Of a stretch of DNA of 64,000 bases, positions 1 through 9,061 are shown one piece after another. The stretch is from an uncultured Pelagibacteraceae bacterium (GTDB lineage: Bacteria; Pseudomonadota; Alphaproteobacteria; Pelagibacterales; Pelagibacteraceae). The translations under genes were made by a program, and so were the position numbers. Location of the stretch: contig CACLZL010000001.1 in NCBI GenBank assembly GCA_902611405.1, positions 62,001 to 126,000 of the forward strand, written 5' to 3'. Positions within the stretch are counted from its first letter, which is position 1. Each line of letters opens with the position of its first letter. The notes under the pieces are model-generated. The model did no database searches. It was not told the DNA's origin and worked only from the letters and a program-made list of their open reading frames with translations.

Positions 1-975
1 CTGATTGTTGGAGGTCCTTTTATTAAATTTTTTTCAAAACAAAAAATTTTAAATCCAATCCGGGACGATGGACCTGAAGATCATATAGTAAAAAAAATTG
101 GTACACCAACAATGGGAGGTTTAATAATTTTATTCGGCTTATTGGTATCAGTAATTTTTTGGGCAGATTTATCAAATATTAATATTTTATTTTGTGTCTA
201 TATAGCAATTACTTTTGGTTTATTGGGAGCGTATGATGACTTTAAGAAGATTAGATATAACAATTCATCAGGAATTACTTCAAAGTTTAAAATAACTTCA
301 CAAATAATATTAGCAATTATTGGAGTAAGTTTTTTTGTTTATCTAAATGATTATCAAGATTTAAATAATTTATATTTTCCATTTTTTAAAAATTTAATCA
401 TAAATCTTGGATGGTTTTTTATACCATTTGCAATATTCGTAATTATAGGCTCATCAAATGCTGTTAATCTTACTGATGGATTAGATGGTCTAGCAACAGT
501 GCCTGTAATATTAGTTGCAGCATGTTTTGCCTTTATAAGTTATGTTACTGGAAACATCGTATTTTCAAATTATTTACAAATTCCATACATTGAAGGAACT
601 GGTGAAGTAGCAATTTTTTGTGGAGCGATTATTGGCTCTTGTTTAGGTTTCTTATGGTTTAATGCTCCACCTGCTAAAATTTTTATGGGTGACACAGGCT
701 CTTTATCTCTTGGTGGTTCTTTGGGTGCTGTAGGTATTATTACAAAACATGAGATTGTTTTAGCAATTACAGGTGGACTTTTTGTATTAGAGGCAGTCTC
801 AGTAATGGTTCAGGTAATATCCTTTAAGCTTACTGGAAAAAGAATTTTTAAAATGGCACCTATTCACCACCATTTTGAAAAAAAAGGATGGCCAGAGTCA
901 ACAGTTGTAATTAGGTTTTGGATTATCTCTATTATCTTAGCAATGATTGGTTTAGCTACCTTAAAATTAAGATAA
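1..975 (+). CDS. mraY: Phospho-N-acetylmuramoyl-pentapeptide transferase (5' partial)
   Basis: MraY transfers phospho-MurNAc-pentapeptide to undecaprenyl phosphate, making lipid I in the inner membrane. The reading frame is open from base 1, so the start lies upstream of the window. Seen in the sequence: an N-terminal part reading IREDGPEDH then KKIGTPTMGG, the acidic motif LGAYDDFKK, the NLTDGLDGLA motif, and a late APIHHHFEKKGWPE loop, all hallmark MraY segments, separated by hydrophobic membrane spans. The stop overlaps the murD start by one base (TAATG), so the two are probably translationally coupled. It is the first visible gene of the dcw cluster; murE and murF would be expected just upstream. 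Confidence 0.97.
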   Translation: MIVGGPFIKFFSKQKILNPIRDDGPEDHIVKKIGTPTMGGLIILFGLLVSVIFWADLSNINILFCVYIAITFGLLGAYDDFKKIRYNNSSGITSKFKITSQIILAIIGVSFFVYLNDYQDLNNLYFPFFKNLIINLGWFFIPFAIFVIIGSSNAVNLTDGLDGLATVPVILVAACFAFISYVTGNIVFSNYLQIPYIEGTGEVAIFCGAIIGSCLGFLWFNAPPAKIFMGDTGSLSLGGSLGAVGIITKHEIVLAITGGLFVLEAVSVMVQVISFKLTGKRIFKMAPIHHHFEKKGWPESTVVIRFWIISIILAMIGLATLKLR

Positions 976-2270
976 TGAAAATATTTAATAATATTTTTTT
1001 AGGAAAAAAAATATTAATTTATGGTTTAGGAAAGAGCGGCATTTCATCTTATAAGTTTTTAAAAAACAAGTCTGATTTATATTTGTTTGATGATAATCAA
1101 AAAATTAAATTAAAACTTAAAAATAAAATAATTAGATTCGAACAAATTCAAAAAATAAATTTTGATAGAATTATTGTTAGTCCTGGAATTGATATCTCAA
1201 ATTGTAAATTATCAAAATTTTTAAAAAAAAATTTTAAAAAAATTCATACTGACCTTGATGTATTGTTCTCATTTTACAACAATGAAAGTATTACGATTAC
1301 CGGAACTAACGGTAAATCTACAACTGCAAAAATTTTACATGATGCTTTAATTGATCAAAAAAGAGACTCAAGACTTGTTGGGAATATTGGTAATCCAGCA
1401 TTATCAGAAAAAAATATTACAAAAAAAACAATCTTTGTAATAGAGGCTTCTTCTTATCAGCTAGATTACAGCAGTGTATTTAGATCAAAGTATGCGGTAA
1501 TTTTAAACATAACCGCAGACCACATTGAAAGACATAAAAGTTTAAAGAATTATGTAAATGCAAAATTTAAATTATTAAATTCTCAAATAAGAGGATCTTT
1601 TGCGTATGTAAAAAAAGAGGATGAACTGATAGCTAAAAAATTATATAAAAAAAATTATAGTTCAAAAATTTACAGAGTACAGACTTCAAGTAAAGATAAA
1701 AAGTTTAATAAAATTACTAATAAATATTTTATATCTGATGGCAATAAAGAAAATTTATCATTCATATTAAAAATTGCTCCAAGATTAAAACTTAATTACA
1801 AAAAATTAATTAAAACCATTAATAAATTTAAAGGCCTAGATTTCAGGCAACAAATTATATTTGATAAAAAAAATCTAACAATAATTAACGACTCAAAATC
1901 TACAAGCTTTGCTTCCTCTGAAAATATATTAAAAAATTTAAATGATGTATATTGGATCTTAGGAGGAATTCCCAAAAAAGGAGATAAATTTAAACTATCA
2001 AAACTAAAGTGTAAAAATATCAAGGCTTATATTTTTGGATCACATCATAGAGAATTTAAAAAAATTTTAAAAAATAGATTAAAGATTAAAAATTTTAAAA
2101 ATTTACAAGAAACAATTAAAGCTGTCTTTTATGAAATTAATGCTCAGAAATCTAAAAAAAATGTTATTTTTTTTAGTCCATCTGGAGCTTCATTTGACAG
2201 TTTTAAAAATTTTGAACATAGAGGACATTTTTTTAATCAATTAATTAAAAAGTATATAAATGCAAAGTGA
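975..2270 (+). CDS. murD: UDP-N-acetylmuramoylalanine--D-glutamate ligase
   Basis: Cytoplasmic Mur ligase adding D-Glu to UDP-MurNAc-L-Ala. The 431-residue protein has an N-terminal nucleotide-binding segment (ILIYGLGKSG, about residues 13-22), the ATP-binding loop GTNGKST at 110-116, a central ATPase with IEASSYQLD, and a C-terminal ligase domain with NDSKSTS and the FSPSGASFDSF motif typical of MurD. I chose the ATG overlapping the mraY stop; an upstream in-frame ATG at 918 would add 19 residues that lie inside mraY and before the conserved start. The 3' end overlaps ftsW by 11 bases. Confidence 0.96.
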   Translation: MKIFNNIFLGKKILIYGLGKSGISSYKFLKNKSDLYLFDDNQKIKLKLKNKIIRFEQIQKINFDRIIVSPGIDISNCKLSKFLKKNFKKIHTDLDVLFSFYNNESITITGTNGKSTTAKILHDALIDQKRDSRLVGNIGNPALSEKNITKKTIFVIEASSYQLDYSSVFRSKYAVILNITADHIERHKSLKNYVNAKFKLLNSQIRGSFAYVKKEDELIAKKLYKKNYSSKIYRVQTSSKDKKFNKITNKYFISDGNKENLSFILKIAPRLKLNYKKLIKTINKFKGLDFRQQIIFDKKNLTIINDSKSTSFASSENILKNLNDVYWILGGIPKKGDKFKLSKLKCKNIKAYIFGSHHREFKKILKNRLKIKNFKNLQETIKAVFYEINAQKSKKNVIFFSPSGASFDSFKNFEHRGHFFNQLIKKYINAK

Positions 2271-3381
2271 TAGCTTTATTTATAAATTTTATTATCAGTG
2301 GTGGAAAAATATAGATAAATCTATTTTTATGTTAATAAGTTTACTATTTGTTATTGGATTATTTTTTTCTTTAGTTTCAACCTCTTTAATAGCTTCTGAT
2401 AAATTAGATACAAACAGTTATTTCTTTTTTTTTAAACATTTGATTTTTGTCTTAATTGGAATATTTCTTATTTTTTTGTTTTCCTTTTTAAATTCAGATC
2501 AGTTATATAAATATTCTATTTTTCTTTTTTTTATTTCTCTTATTTCTTTATTTCTAGTGCCATTCATTGGTATTGAGGTTAAAGGTTCAAAAAGGTGGAT
2601 AGACCTAATTTTTTTACCAAGATTTCAACCTATAGAAGTTTTAAAGCCATTTTTGATAATAATTTTAGCAACTATTTTATGCAGCAGTAGATCAAATATT
2701 TTATTTAAGTATTTGATTTCGACTATTTTGATATCTGTTATTTCTTTGCTCCTAATAATTCAACCAGATATTGGTCAAACATTATTAGTAATTTTTTCTT
2801 GGGTCGTTTTAATATTCACCTCAGGAATCAATATATATATTCTTTTAGGAATATTTATTACCGGTGCATCTTTGCTTGCTTACCTTATTATTTATGTTCC
2901 TAAGTTTGATTATATCCAAGCACGTATTTTTTCTTTTTTTAATAGAGAATTAGGGACTCATAACTTCCAATCTGATAAAGCAATAGAATCGATTACAAGT
3001 GGAGGTTTCTTTGGAAAAGGTATAGGTGAAGGAGTTCTTAAAAATAGAGTTCCTGAAGCTCATACTGACTATATTATTTCAGTAATTTCTGAAGAGTTTG
3101 GCGTTGTTGCCATAATGTTAATATTATTATTGTTTTTGATCTTAATTTATATGGTTTTTAAAAAAATAAGTATTGAAACAAATGACAAAATAAAACTTAT
3201 TTTAATTGGATCGATAAGTTTAATATTAATGCAAGCCACTATTCATATTGGTGTTAATATAAGATTATTTCCAACTACTGGGATGACACTACCTTTTTTG
3301 AGTTATGGTGGTTCATCAATAATAAGTACATCAATATTGGCTGGAATCATTTTAAATTTAACAAAAAGAAAAATAACTTAA
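2260..3381 (+). CDS. ftsW: SEDS-family lipid II polymerase / division protein FtsW
   Basis: FtsW is the septal peptidoglycan glycosyltransferase of the SEDS family and works with FtsI at the division site. The 373-residue protein is strongly hydrophobic, with about ten predicted membrane segments. Family features seen are the KGSKRWIDL motif near residue 110, QPDIGQTLL, a large loop with GGFFGKGIGEG...VPEAHTDYI, and the C-terminal PTTGMTLPFLSYGGSS signature. Its start lies inside murD (11-base overlap), and murG follows one base after its stop, so it sits in the same transcription unit. RodA is the alternative SEDS member; the murD-ftsW-murG context favours FtsW. Confidence 0.95.
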   Translation: MQSDSFIYKFYYQWWKNIDKSIFMLISLLFVIGLFFSLVSTSLIASDKLDTNSYFFFFKHLIFVLIGIFLIFLFSFLNSDQLYKYSIFLFFISLISLFLVPFIGIEVKGSKRWIDLIFLPRFQPIEVLKPFLIIILATILCSSRSNILFKYLISTILISVISLLLIIQPDIGQTLLVIFSWVVLIFTSGINIYILLGIFITGASLLAYLIIYVPKFDYIQARIFSFFNRELGTHNFQSDKAIESITSGGFFGKGIGEGVLKNRVPEAHTDYIISVISEEFGVVAIMLILLLFLILIYMVFKKISIETNDKIKLILIGSISLILMQATIHIGVNIRLFPTTGMTLPFLSYGGSSIISTSILAGIILNLTKRKIT

Positions 3382-3382
3382 A

Positions 3383-4447
3383 ATGACAAATAAAGTTTTG
3401 ATTTCCACAGGTGGTTCAGGAGGTCACGTGATACCAGCTATCACAATTTATAATCATTTAAAGAATACTCATGAAATTCTGATTTCTACTGATGTAAGAG
3501 GTCTATCATATCTGAATAAAAACCATAATGTAGTAGTAATTAATACTCCTAAATTAAATAATTATTTCCTACTCCCTTTTTCATTTTTAAAAATTTTATT
3601 TTTAACTATTAAGTCTTTTTTTCTTTTAAAAAAAAATAATATTTCAATTTTAATTTCAACAGGTGGCTATATGTCCTTACCACTCTGCTTAGCAGCAAAA
3701 ATATTGGGTATTCAAACTTTTTTAATTGAACCTAATATGGTTTTAGGAAGAGCAAATAAATTTTTTTTAAATTTTTCAAAAAAATTAATATGTTACTCAA
3801 AGGAATTAATTAACTTACCAGCTGGAACAAATCAAAAATTAAGCACTATAAAACCTTTAATAAGAAAAGAATATTATGAATCAAGTACGTATTTAAAAAA
3901 GGATAATTTATTCACAATTATAATTATAGGCGGTAGTCAAGGTGCAAAAATATTTGATAAACTTTTGAATAAATCTTTTTTAAATATATCAAAAAAGGTT
4001 TCTCTGAAAATTATTCATCAAACAAGTGAGAAAAATATTAACTTTTTAAGGAATTTTTATTCTGAAAATAACATTGAAAGTAAAGTTTTTAGTTTTGAAC
4101 ATAATCTTAACGAAATTTTAAAACAGGGCGACTTATGTATAACAAGAGCAGGTGCATCTAGTTTAGCAGAATTATCCTTTTTAAATATTCCATTTGTAGC
4201 AATACCGCTTCCATCATCAAAAGATAATCATCAGTATGAAAATGCAAAATATTACAAGAAACAGGATTGTTGCTGGATAATTGAACAAGAAAGTTTTGAT
4301 GATCAAAAATTTGGGAAATTTTTGCTAGAATTGATTAATAAAAGTGAGGATTACTTGAGGAAAAAAAATAATTTACAGAAATTAAATTATCAAAATACAT
4401 GGAATAATGTTAATCAAAAAATATTAAAAATTATTAATGAAAATTAA
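3383..4447 (+). CDS. murG: UDP-GlcNAc--MurNAc-pentapeptide-PP-undecaprenol GlcNAc transferase
   Basis: Peripheral membrane GT28 enzyme converting lipid I to lipid II on the cytoplasmic face. The 354-residue protein has the N-terminal glycine-rich loop GGSGGH (residues 10-15), a second STGGYMSLP loop, IEPNMVLGRANK, the UDP-GlcNAc domain motif IIIGGSQGAK, then TRAGASSLAE and PLPSSKDNHQYENA, all standard MurG features. The length is typical. It overlaps murC by 11 bases. Confidence 0.97.
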   Translation: MTNKVLISTGGSGGHVIPAITIYNHLKNTHEILISTDVRGLSYLNKNHNVVVINTPKLNNYFLLPFSFLKILFLTIKSFFLLKKNNISILISTGGYMSLPLCLAAKILGIQTFLIEPNMVLGRANKFFLNFSKKLICYSKELINLPAGTNQKLSTIKPLIRKEYYESSTYLKKDNLFTIIIIGGSQGAKIFDKLLNKSFLNISKKVSLKIIHQTSEKNINFLRNFYSENNIESKVFSFEHNLNEILKQGDLCITRAGASSLAELSFLNIPFVAIPLPSSKDNHQYENAKYYKKQDCCWIIEQESFDDQKFGKFLLELINKSEDYLRKKNNLQKLNYQNTWNNVNQKILKIINEN

Positions 4448-5834
4448 ATTAGCAAAATCAGAACTTATACATTTTGTTGGAATAGGCGGAATAGGCATGA
4501 GTGGCTTGGCACTAATAATGAAAGGCAAAGGTTTTAAAGTCCAAGGGAGTGATATTTCAAATAATAAAAATATTGAAAGATTAAGAAAAGAAAAAATAAA
4601 AGTTTTTATTAGACATCAAAAACAAAACATAGATAAAGCAACTATTATAGTTGTTTCCTCAGCTATTAAAAAAAATAACCCTGAGCTTAATGAGGCTAAA
4701 AGAAAACAATTACCCATTTACAAAAGAGGAGAGATGCTGGCTAATATTGTTTCTTTGACAAAAAATATTGTAGTTGTTGGATCACACGGTAAAACCACTA
4801 CTACATCTTTAATAGCATCTATATTTCAAGAGACAAAAATAGATCCAACTATTATTAATGGCGGTGTAATAAATTCAATCAATAATTCTGCAAAGCTTGG
4901 AAAAAGTGATTGGTCTATATTAGAGGCTGATGAGTCTGATGGAAGTTTTGTTTTTATACCTCCAACATATTCAATAATTACAAACATAGATAGAGAGCAT
5001 ATGGATTATTATGGCACTATGGATAAATTAAATCAATCTTTTGCAAATTTTGTAAATAAAGTTCCATCATTTGGAAAATCATTTATTTGTTTGGATGATA
5101 ATAATAACAAACATTTAATTAAAAATATAAAAAATAAAAACTTTTATACATATGGCTTAGATGTAAAGTCAAATTTTTGTATTAAAAATATAAAACAATT
5201 AAAAGAATTTTCTGAGTATGATTTAAATATAAAATTGCCTAATAAAAAAAAAAAAATAATTAAAAAATTTAAAATTCCTTTATTAGGAATTCACAACATA
5301 AAAAATTCTGTAGCTGCGGTAGCAGTGGCATTAATAGTAGGTCTACCAATAAATAATATTAAAAAAGGGCTTAAAAATTTTAAAGGAGTACAAAGAAGAT
5401 TTAATAAAATTTTCAATTTTAAAAATGTTGATTTTTTTGATGATTACGCGCATCACCCCACAGAAATCAAAGAAGTACTAGATGGAGTAAAAAATGTATA
5501 TAAAGACTATGAAAAGATATGCGTTTTTCAACCACACAGAATATCAAGATTGAAAGATTTAAAAAAGGAATTTACGTCTGCTTTCAAAAATGCAGATAAA
5601 GTTATTTTGTTTCCAATTTACACTGCAGGTGAAAAAATAAAGCTTGGTTTCAGCTACATAAATTTTGCGAGAGAAATAATTAAATATTCACGAGTTCAGT
5701 TATTTTTAGTAAATGATAAATTTCAATTAGCAAGGTTTATTAAAGCAAATATATATGGAAAAAAAATTGTCATAGGAATGGGCGCAGGAACTATCTCAAC
5801 TTGGATGCGAGAATTACCTAAATTATTATCATGA
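4437..5834 (+). CDS. murC: UDP-N-acetylmuramate--L-alanine ligase
   Basis: First Mur ligase, adding L-Ala to UDP-MurNAc in the cytoplasm. In the 465-residue protein the N-terminal Rossmann motif FVGIGGIGMSGLA (about 13-25) is followed by the ATP loop GSHGKT (115-120), LEADESDGSF, TNIDREHMDYYG and the DDYAHHPTEI segment, a combination diagnostic of MurC rather than MurD, MurE or MurF. The ATG lies 11 bases inside murG. The stop overlaps the murB start by four bases (ATGA), indicating translational coupling. Confidence 0.97.
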   Translation: MKIKLAKSELIHFVGIGGIGMSGLALIMKGKGFKVQGSDISNNKNIERLRKEKIKVFIRHQKQNIDKATIIVVSSAIKKNNPELNEAKRKQLPIYKRGEMLANIVSLTKNIVVVGSHGKTTTTSLIASIFQETKIDPTIINGGVINSINNSAKLGKSDWSILEADESDGSFVFIPPTYSIITNIDREHMDYYGTMDKLNQSFANFVNKVPSFGKSFICLDDNNNKHLIKNIKNKNFYTYGLDVKSNFCIKNIKQLKEFSEYDLNIKLPNKKKKIIKKFKIPLLGIHNIKNSVAAVAVALIVGLPINNIKKGLKNFKGVQRRFNKIFNFKNVDFFDDYAHHPTEIKEVLDGVKNVYKDYEKICVFQPHRISRLKDLKKEFTSAFKNADKVILFPIYTAGEKIKLGFSYINFAREIIKYSRVQLFLVNDKFQLARFIKANIYGKKIVIGMGAGTISTWMRELPKLLS

Positions 5835-6733
5835 GCATTGATTTAAAAGACTTAATTCCAGAATTTAATAATTTAAAGCTAAATTATGATTTAAAAAAAA
5901 AAAATTGGTTTAATATAGGAGGTAAAACAAAAGCTTTCTATAAAGCAGACAACTTAAAAGAATTAATTAAATTTCTAAAAAAAATCCCAAACGATGAAAA
6001 GATATTTGTATTAGGAGCTGGTTCAAATACATTAATTACAGATAAACTATTCAATGGAGTTGTGATCAAACTTGCCAACAATTTTAATAATATTTCATTA
6101 CTAAATGATGAAATACTTATAGCAGGTAGTGCGGTCACAGATAAATTATTATCAGAATTTGCAATGGAAAATAATTTGGGTGGCTTTGAATTTCTATCAT
6201 GTATTCCCGGAACAATAGGCGGAGGAATAAAAATGAATGCTGGTTGTTTTAACAGGGAGTTTAAAGATATTTTAATTTCTATTCAAGCACTAAATAAATC
6301 AGGGCAAGTTATAACAATACATTCTAAAGATATTAATTTTAAATATAGAGATAGTAAATTATCAGATGATCTTATTTTTTTAAGTGCATCATTCAAAGGA
6401 TTTAAAAAAAATAAAGATATTATAAAAAATGAAATACAGCTACTTAAAGAGAAAAAAGAACAAGCTCAACCAACACAAATTAAGACAAGTGGTAGTACTT
6501 TTAAAAATCCTATAGATCAATCAGATAAAAAAGTTTGGCAATTAATTAAAGAGTCCGTTTCACTTGATAAATCATTTGGAGACGCATGTATCTCTGAAAA
6601 ACACTGTAATTTTTTTGTAAATAAAGGTAATGCTAAATATGAAGACATGAAAAAGTTAATAGATTTTGTTTCAGACAGTGTATTTAAAAAAACAGGAATT
6701 AAATTGGAAAAAGAAATAAAAATATTAGAATAA
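5831..6733 (+). CDS. murB: UDP-N-acetylenolpyruvoylglucosamine reductase
   Basis: FAD-dependent enzyme reducing the enolpyruvyl ether to UDP-MurNAc. In the 300-residue protein the FAD-binding segment holds NTWFNIGG-like residues (NWFNIGGKTKAFYKA), GAGSNTLI, the IPGTIGGGIKMNAG motif and YRDSKL, followed by the substrate-domain TSGSTFKNP, whose serine is the proton donor. The short form lacks the extra Tyr-loop region of enterobacterial MurB, as usual in alphaproteobacteria. It overlaps murC by four bases and is followed almost directly by ddl. Confidence 0.95.
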   Translation: MSIDLKDLIPEFNNLKLNYDLKKKNWFNIGGKTKAFYKADNLKELIKFLKKIPNDEKIFVLGAGSNTLITDKLFNGVVIKLANNFNNISLLNDEILIAGSAVTDKLLSEFAMENNLGGFEFLSCIPGTIGGGIKMNAGCFNREFKDILISIQALNKSGQVITIHSKDINFKYRDSKLSDDLIFLSASFKGFKKNKDIIKNEIQLLKEKKEQAQPTQIKTSGSTFKNPIDQSDKKVWQLIKESVSLDKSFGDACISEKHCNFFVNKGNAKYEDMKKLIDFVSDSVFKKTGIKLEKEIKILE

Positions 6734-6734
6734 A

Positions 6735-7649
6735 TTGAAAAAAAAAGTACTCATATTATCTGGTGGAGTCTCTAAAGAGAGATTAATTAGTCTTGATACA
6801 GGGTTACAGGTTGCTAAGGAACTAAAAAAAAATGGCTATAAAGTTAAAATATCTGAACCAAATAAAAATTTAGAAACAAATATAAAAAATTTTAAACCAA
6901 ATGTAATTTTTAATGCATTGCATGGCCAATTTGGTGAAGATGGATATATCCAAACTATCCTTGAACAATTTAACATTCCTTATACTCATTCAGGTGTAAT
7001 CCCTTCTTCAATTGCAATGGATAAGGAAATTTCAAAAAAAATATTTATCAAAAATAAAATCAACACTCCTAAATTTTTTACATATTCTTATGATATTAAA
7101 AATTTAGATTTAATTAAAAAAATAAATAAAAAACTAGGTTTCCCAGTAGTTGTAAAACCATTGAATGAAGGTTCAAGTGTAAATGTCTATATTTGTAACA
7201 AGAAAAATATAATTAAGATTTTAAGTTCAATTAAAAATTACAAAAAAGTAATGATAGAGGAATTTATTGGTGGAAAAGAAATTCAGGTCGCAATCATGGG
7301 AAATAAAAAATTAGGAGCGATAGAACTACGACCAAAAAGAAGTTTTTATGATTATCAAGCTAAATACAATGAAAAAGCAAAAACTCAACATATAATTCCT
7401 GTTGAATTAAACAAAAAAAATTTTGATCGAGTTATGAGTATTGCCTTTAAGACGCATAAATTAATTGGATGTAAAGGTGTAACAAGGTCAGATTTTAAAT
7501 TCTATAAAGGTAAATTTTATTTATTAGAAATTAATACTCAGCCAGGAATGACTAAATTATCACTTGTTCCTGAAATAGCTGCACATAAAGGTATAAGTTT
7601 TTTGAAATTAATTAAGTGGATTTTAAAGGATGCATCAAAAAAAAGGTAA
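6735..7649 (+). CDS. ddl: D-alanine--D-alanine ligase
   Basis: ATP-grasp ligase making D-Ala-D-Ala for the peptidoglycan stem peptide. The 304-residue protein carries LSGGVSKERLISL at the N-terminus, FNALHGQFGEDG, PYTHSGVIPSSIAMDK, VVKPLNEGSSVNV, and the C-terminal metal-binding LLEINTQPGMTKLSLVPE. The start codon is TTG, one base after the murB stop; this is the only position that keeps the conserved N-terminal strand. The 3' end overlaps ftsQ by 20 bases. The family is certain; ddlA versus ddlB cannot be separated here. Confidence 0.95.
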   Translation: MKKKVLILSGGVSKERLISLDTGLQVAKELKKNGYKVKISEPNKNLETNIKNFKPNVIFNALHGQFGEDGYIQTILEQFNIPYTHSGVIPSSIAMDKEISKKIFIKNKINTPKFFTYSYDIKNLDLIKKINKKLGFPVVVKPLNEGSSVNVYICNKKNIIKILSSIKNYKKVMIEEFIGGKEIQVAIMGNKKLGAIELRPKRSFYDYQAKYNEKAKTQHIIPVELNKKNFDRVMSIAFKTHKLIGCKGVTRSDFKFYKGKFYLLEINTQPGMTKLSLVPEIAAHKGISFLKLIKWILKDASKKR

Positions 7650-8301
7650 GAATATATTAATTTACTTTTCTTTACTCATTTTAGTAGGATCTTTAAACAA
7701 TGTTAATCTTAGTAAGATGAAACTAATAAATGTTAAAGATATAAATGTTTCAGGTTTAGACGAGAAAAATAATTTGAAGATTTTAGAAAGAATACAAAAT
7801 TTAAATTTAGAAAATATTTTTATTATTAGTACTGATGAAATTCAAAATATTTTTGAAAGTAATTCTTTAGTTGAAAATTATGAAATTATAAAAATATATC
7901 CATCAACCCTAAATATTCAAATAAAAAAGACAAAATTTTTAGCAAGAACAAATATAAATGGAAAATTATTTTTAATTGGTTCAAATGGTAAATTGATAGA
8001 AAATAATTTTTCAAATAAAAAATTGCCATTTATTTTTGGAAATCCAATTACTGAGGAATTTTTAAAATTTGAAAAAATTATTAATAATTCAAAAATTCCT
8101 TATGAGAAAGTTAGAAATTTATATTATTTTCAATCGAAAAGATGGGATTTAGAGCTTGATAATAAAATTGTATTAAAATTGCCGGCAGATGATATCAAAA
8201 ATTCATTAGACTTAGCATTTGAATTTTTAAACCACAAAGATTTAAAAAATAAAAAAATTATAGATTTAAGAATTAAAAATCAAATAATAATACATGACTG
8301 A
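7630..8301 (+). CDS. ftsQ: Cell division protein FtsQ (short form)
   Basis: FtsQ is a bitopic inner-membrane divisome protein. The 223-residue product has a basic N-terminus, one membrane span (about residues 9-24), then a POTRA-like domain beginning LINVKDINVSGL and continuing through YPSTLNIQIKKTKFLA, and an FtsQ beta domain with LIGSNGKLI. Sequence conservation is low, so the call leans on domain layout and on the position between ddl and an ftsA-like gene. It overlaps ddl by 20 bases and the next gene by 8. It is shorter than most alphaproteobacterial FtsQ proteins. Confidence 0.85.
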   Translation: MHQKKGKNILIYFSLLILVGSLNNVNLSKMKLINVKDINVSGLDEKNNLKILERIQNLNLENIFIISTDEIQNIFESNSLVENYEIIKIYPSTLNIQIKKTKFLARTNINGKLFLIGSNGKLIENNFSNKKLPFIFGNPITEEFLKFEKIINNSKIPYEKVRNLYYFQSKRWDLELDNKIVLKLPADDIKNSLDLAFEFLNHKDLKNKKIIDLRIKNQIIIHD

Positions 8302-8998
8302 ACAATTTGAGTATGAAACTTATTTAAGTATTTCTTCGAATGAATTTAAAATTTATTTATTTGATACAAAAAATCTAAATAATTATTATTCAAATAATAT
8401 AATGTTTGATAATAAGAGTGAATTTATCGATTTAAACAAACTAAATCAATTTCTAGATGATAATATTTTCAAAATCGAAAAATTAATTGGACAGTTTATT
8501 AAAAACATATTTTTAATTATTGAGAGTAATAGTATCTTGGACACTTATATTGGAGTAAAAAAGAAAAATTATGATAAAAATATTAATAAAAAATATCTAA
8601 AAAATTCATTAACAGAAGTTAAAGATTTATTTAAAGAAAACTATCCAAATAAAAAAATAATGCACATAATTATTAATAGATACCTTGTTAATGAATATGA
8701 ATGTCTGGTAAATCAAAATAATTTACAAGGAGATTATTTCTGTTTAGAGATTCAATTTAAATCTATTTCTTTAAATCTGGTTTCAGAATTGGATAAAATT
8801 TTAGAAAAATATCAAATAAAAATAACCAAATATTTAGATGGAAATTATATTAAAGAATATTTCAAGCATGAGGACATTGATTTTGGTAATATGATTTATA
8901 AGATTGTTGAAGGTCAAAATATCAATGAGATAAATTTAACTGAAAAAAACATAAAAAAACCTAGATTTTTTGAAAAATTTTTTCAACTTTTTAGTTAA
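8294..8998 (+). CDS. Shortened FtsA-like protein (domains 1A/1C plus membrane helix)
   Basis: The product is 234 residues, whereas FtsA is normally about 410-430. It sits where ftsA is expected, after ftsQ. By eye the order of segments follows the first half of FtsA: a strand pair (YLSISSNEFKIYLFD), a helix ending at residue 80 before a hydrophobic strand (IFLIIES), an SHS2/1C-like stretch, an IINRYLVNEYE strand matching the FtsA HVIPQEY region, and a helix IEQ-type LDKILEKYQIKI. It then jumps to a short amphipathic tail, KPRFFEKFFQLFS (222-234), resembling the FtsA membrane-targeting helix. The phosphate-binding and adenosine motifs of the second ATPase half are not present. The homology is inference; there is no clear motif-level match. 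Confidence 0.55.
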   Translation: MTEQFEYETYLSISSNEFKIYLFDTKNLNNYYSNNIMFDNKSEFIDLNKLNQFLDDNIFKIEKLIGQFIKNIFLIIESNSILDTYIGVKKKNYDKNINKKYLKNSLTEVKDLFKENYPNKKIMHIIINRYLVNEYECLVNQNNLQGDYFCLEIQFKSISLNLVSELDKILEKYQIKITKYLDGNYIKEYFKHEDIDFGNMIYKIVEGQNINEINLTEKNIKKPRFFEKFFQLFS

Positions 8999-9061
8999 TA
9001 TTGTTTTTTCTGGTAATATTTCTTGTTTTTTAATTCCATTAGAATCGAATTAAAAAAAGGC

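Noticed and set aside
918..974. 19-codon upstream extension of murD from an earlier ATG
   Set aside because: It lies wholly within mraY in another frame and precedes the conserved MurD N-terminus; the ATG overlapping the mraY stop is the natural start.
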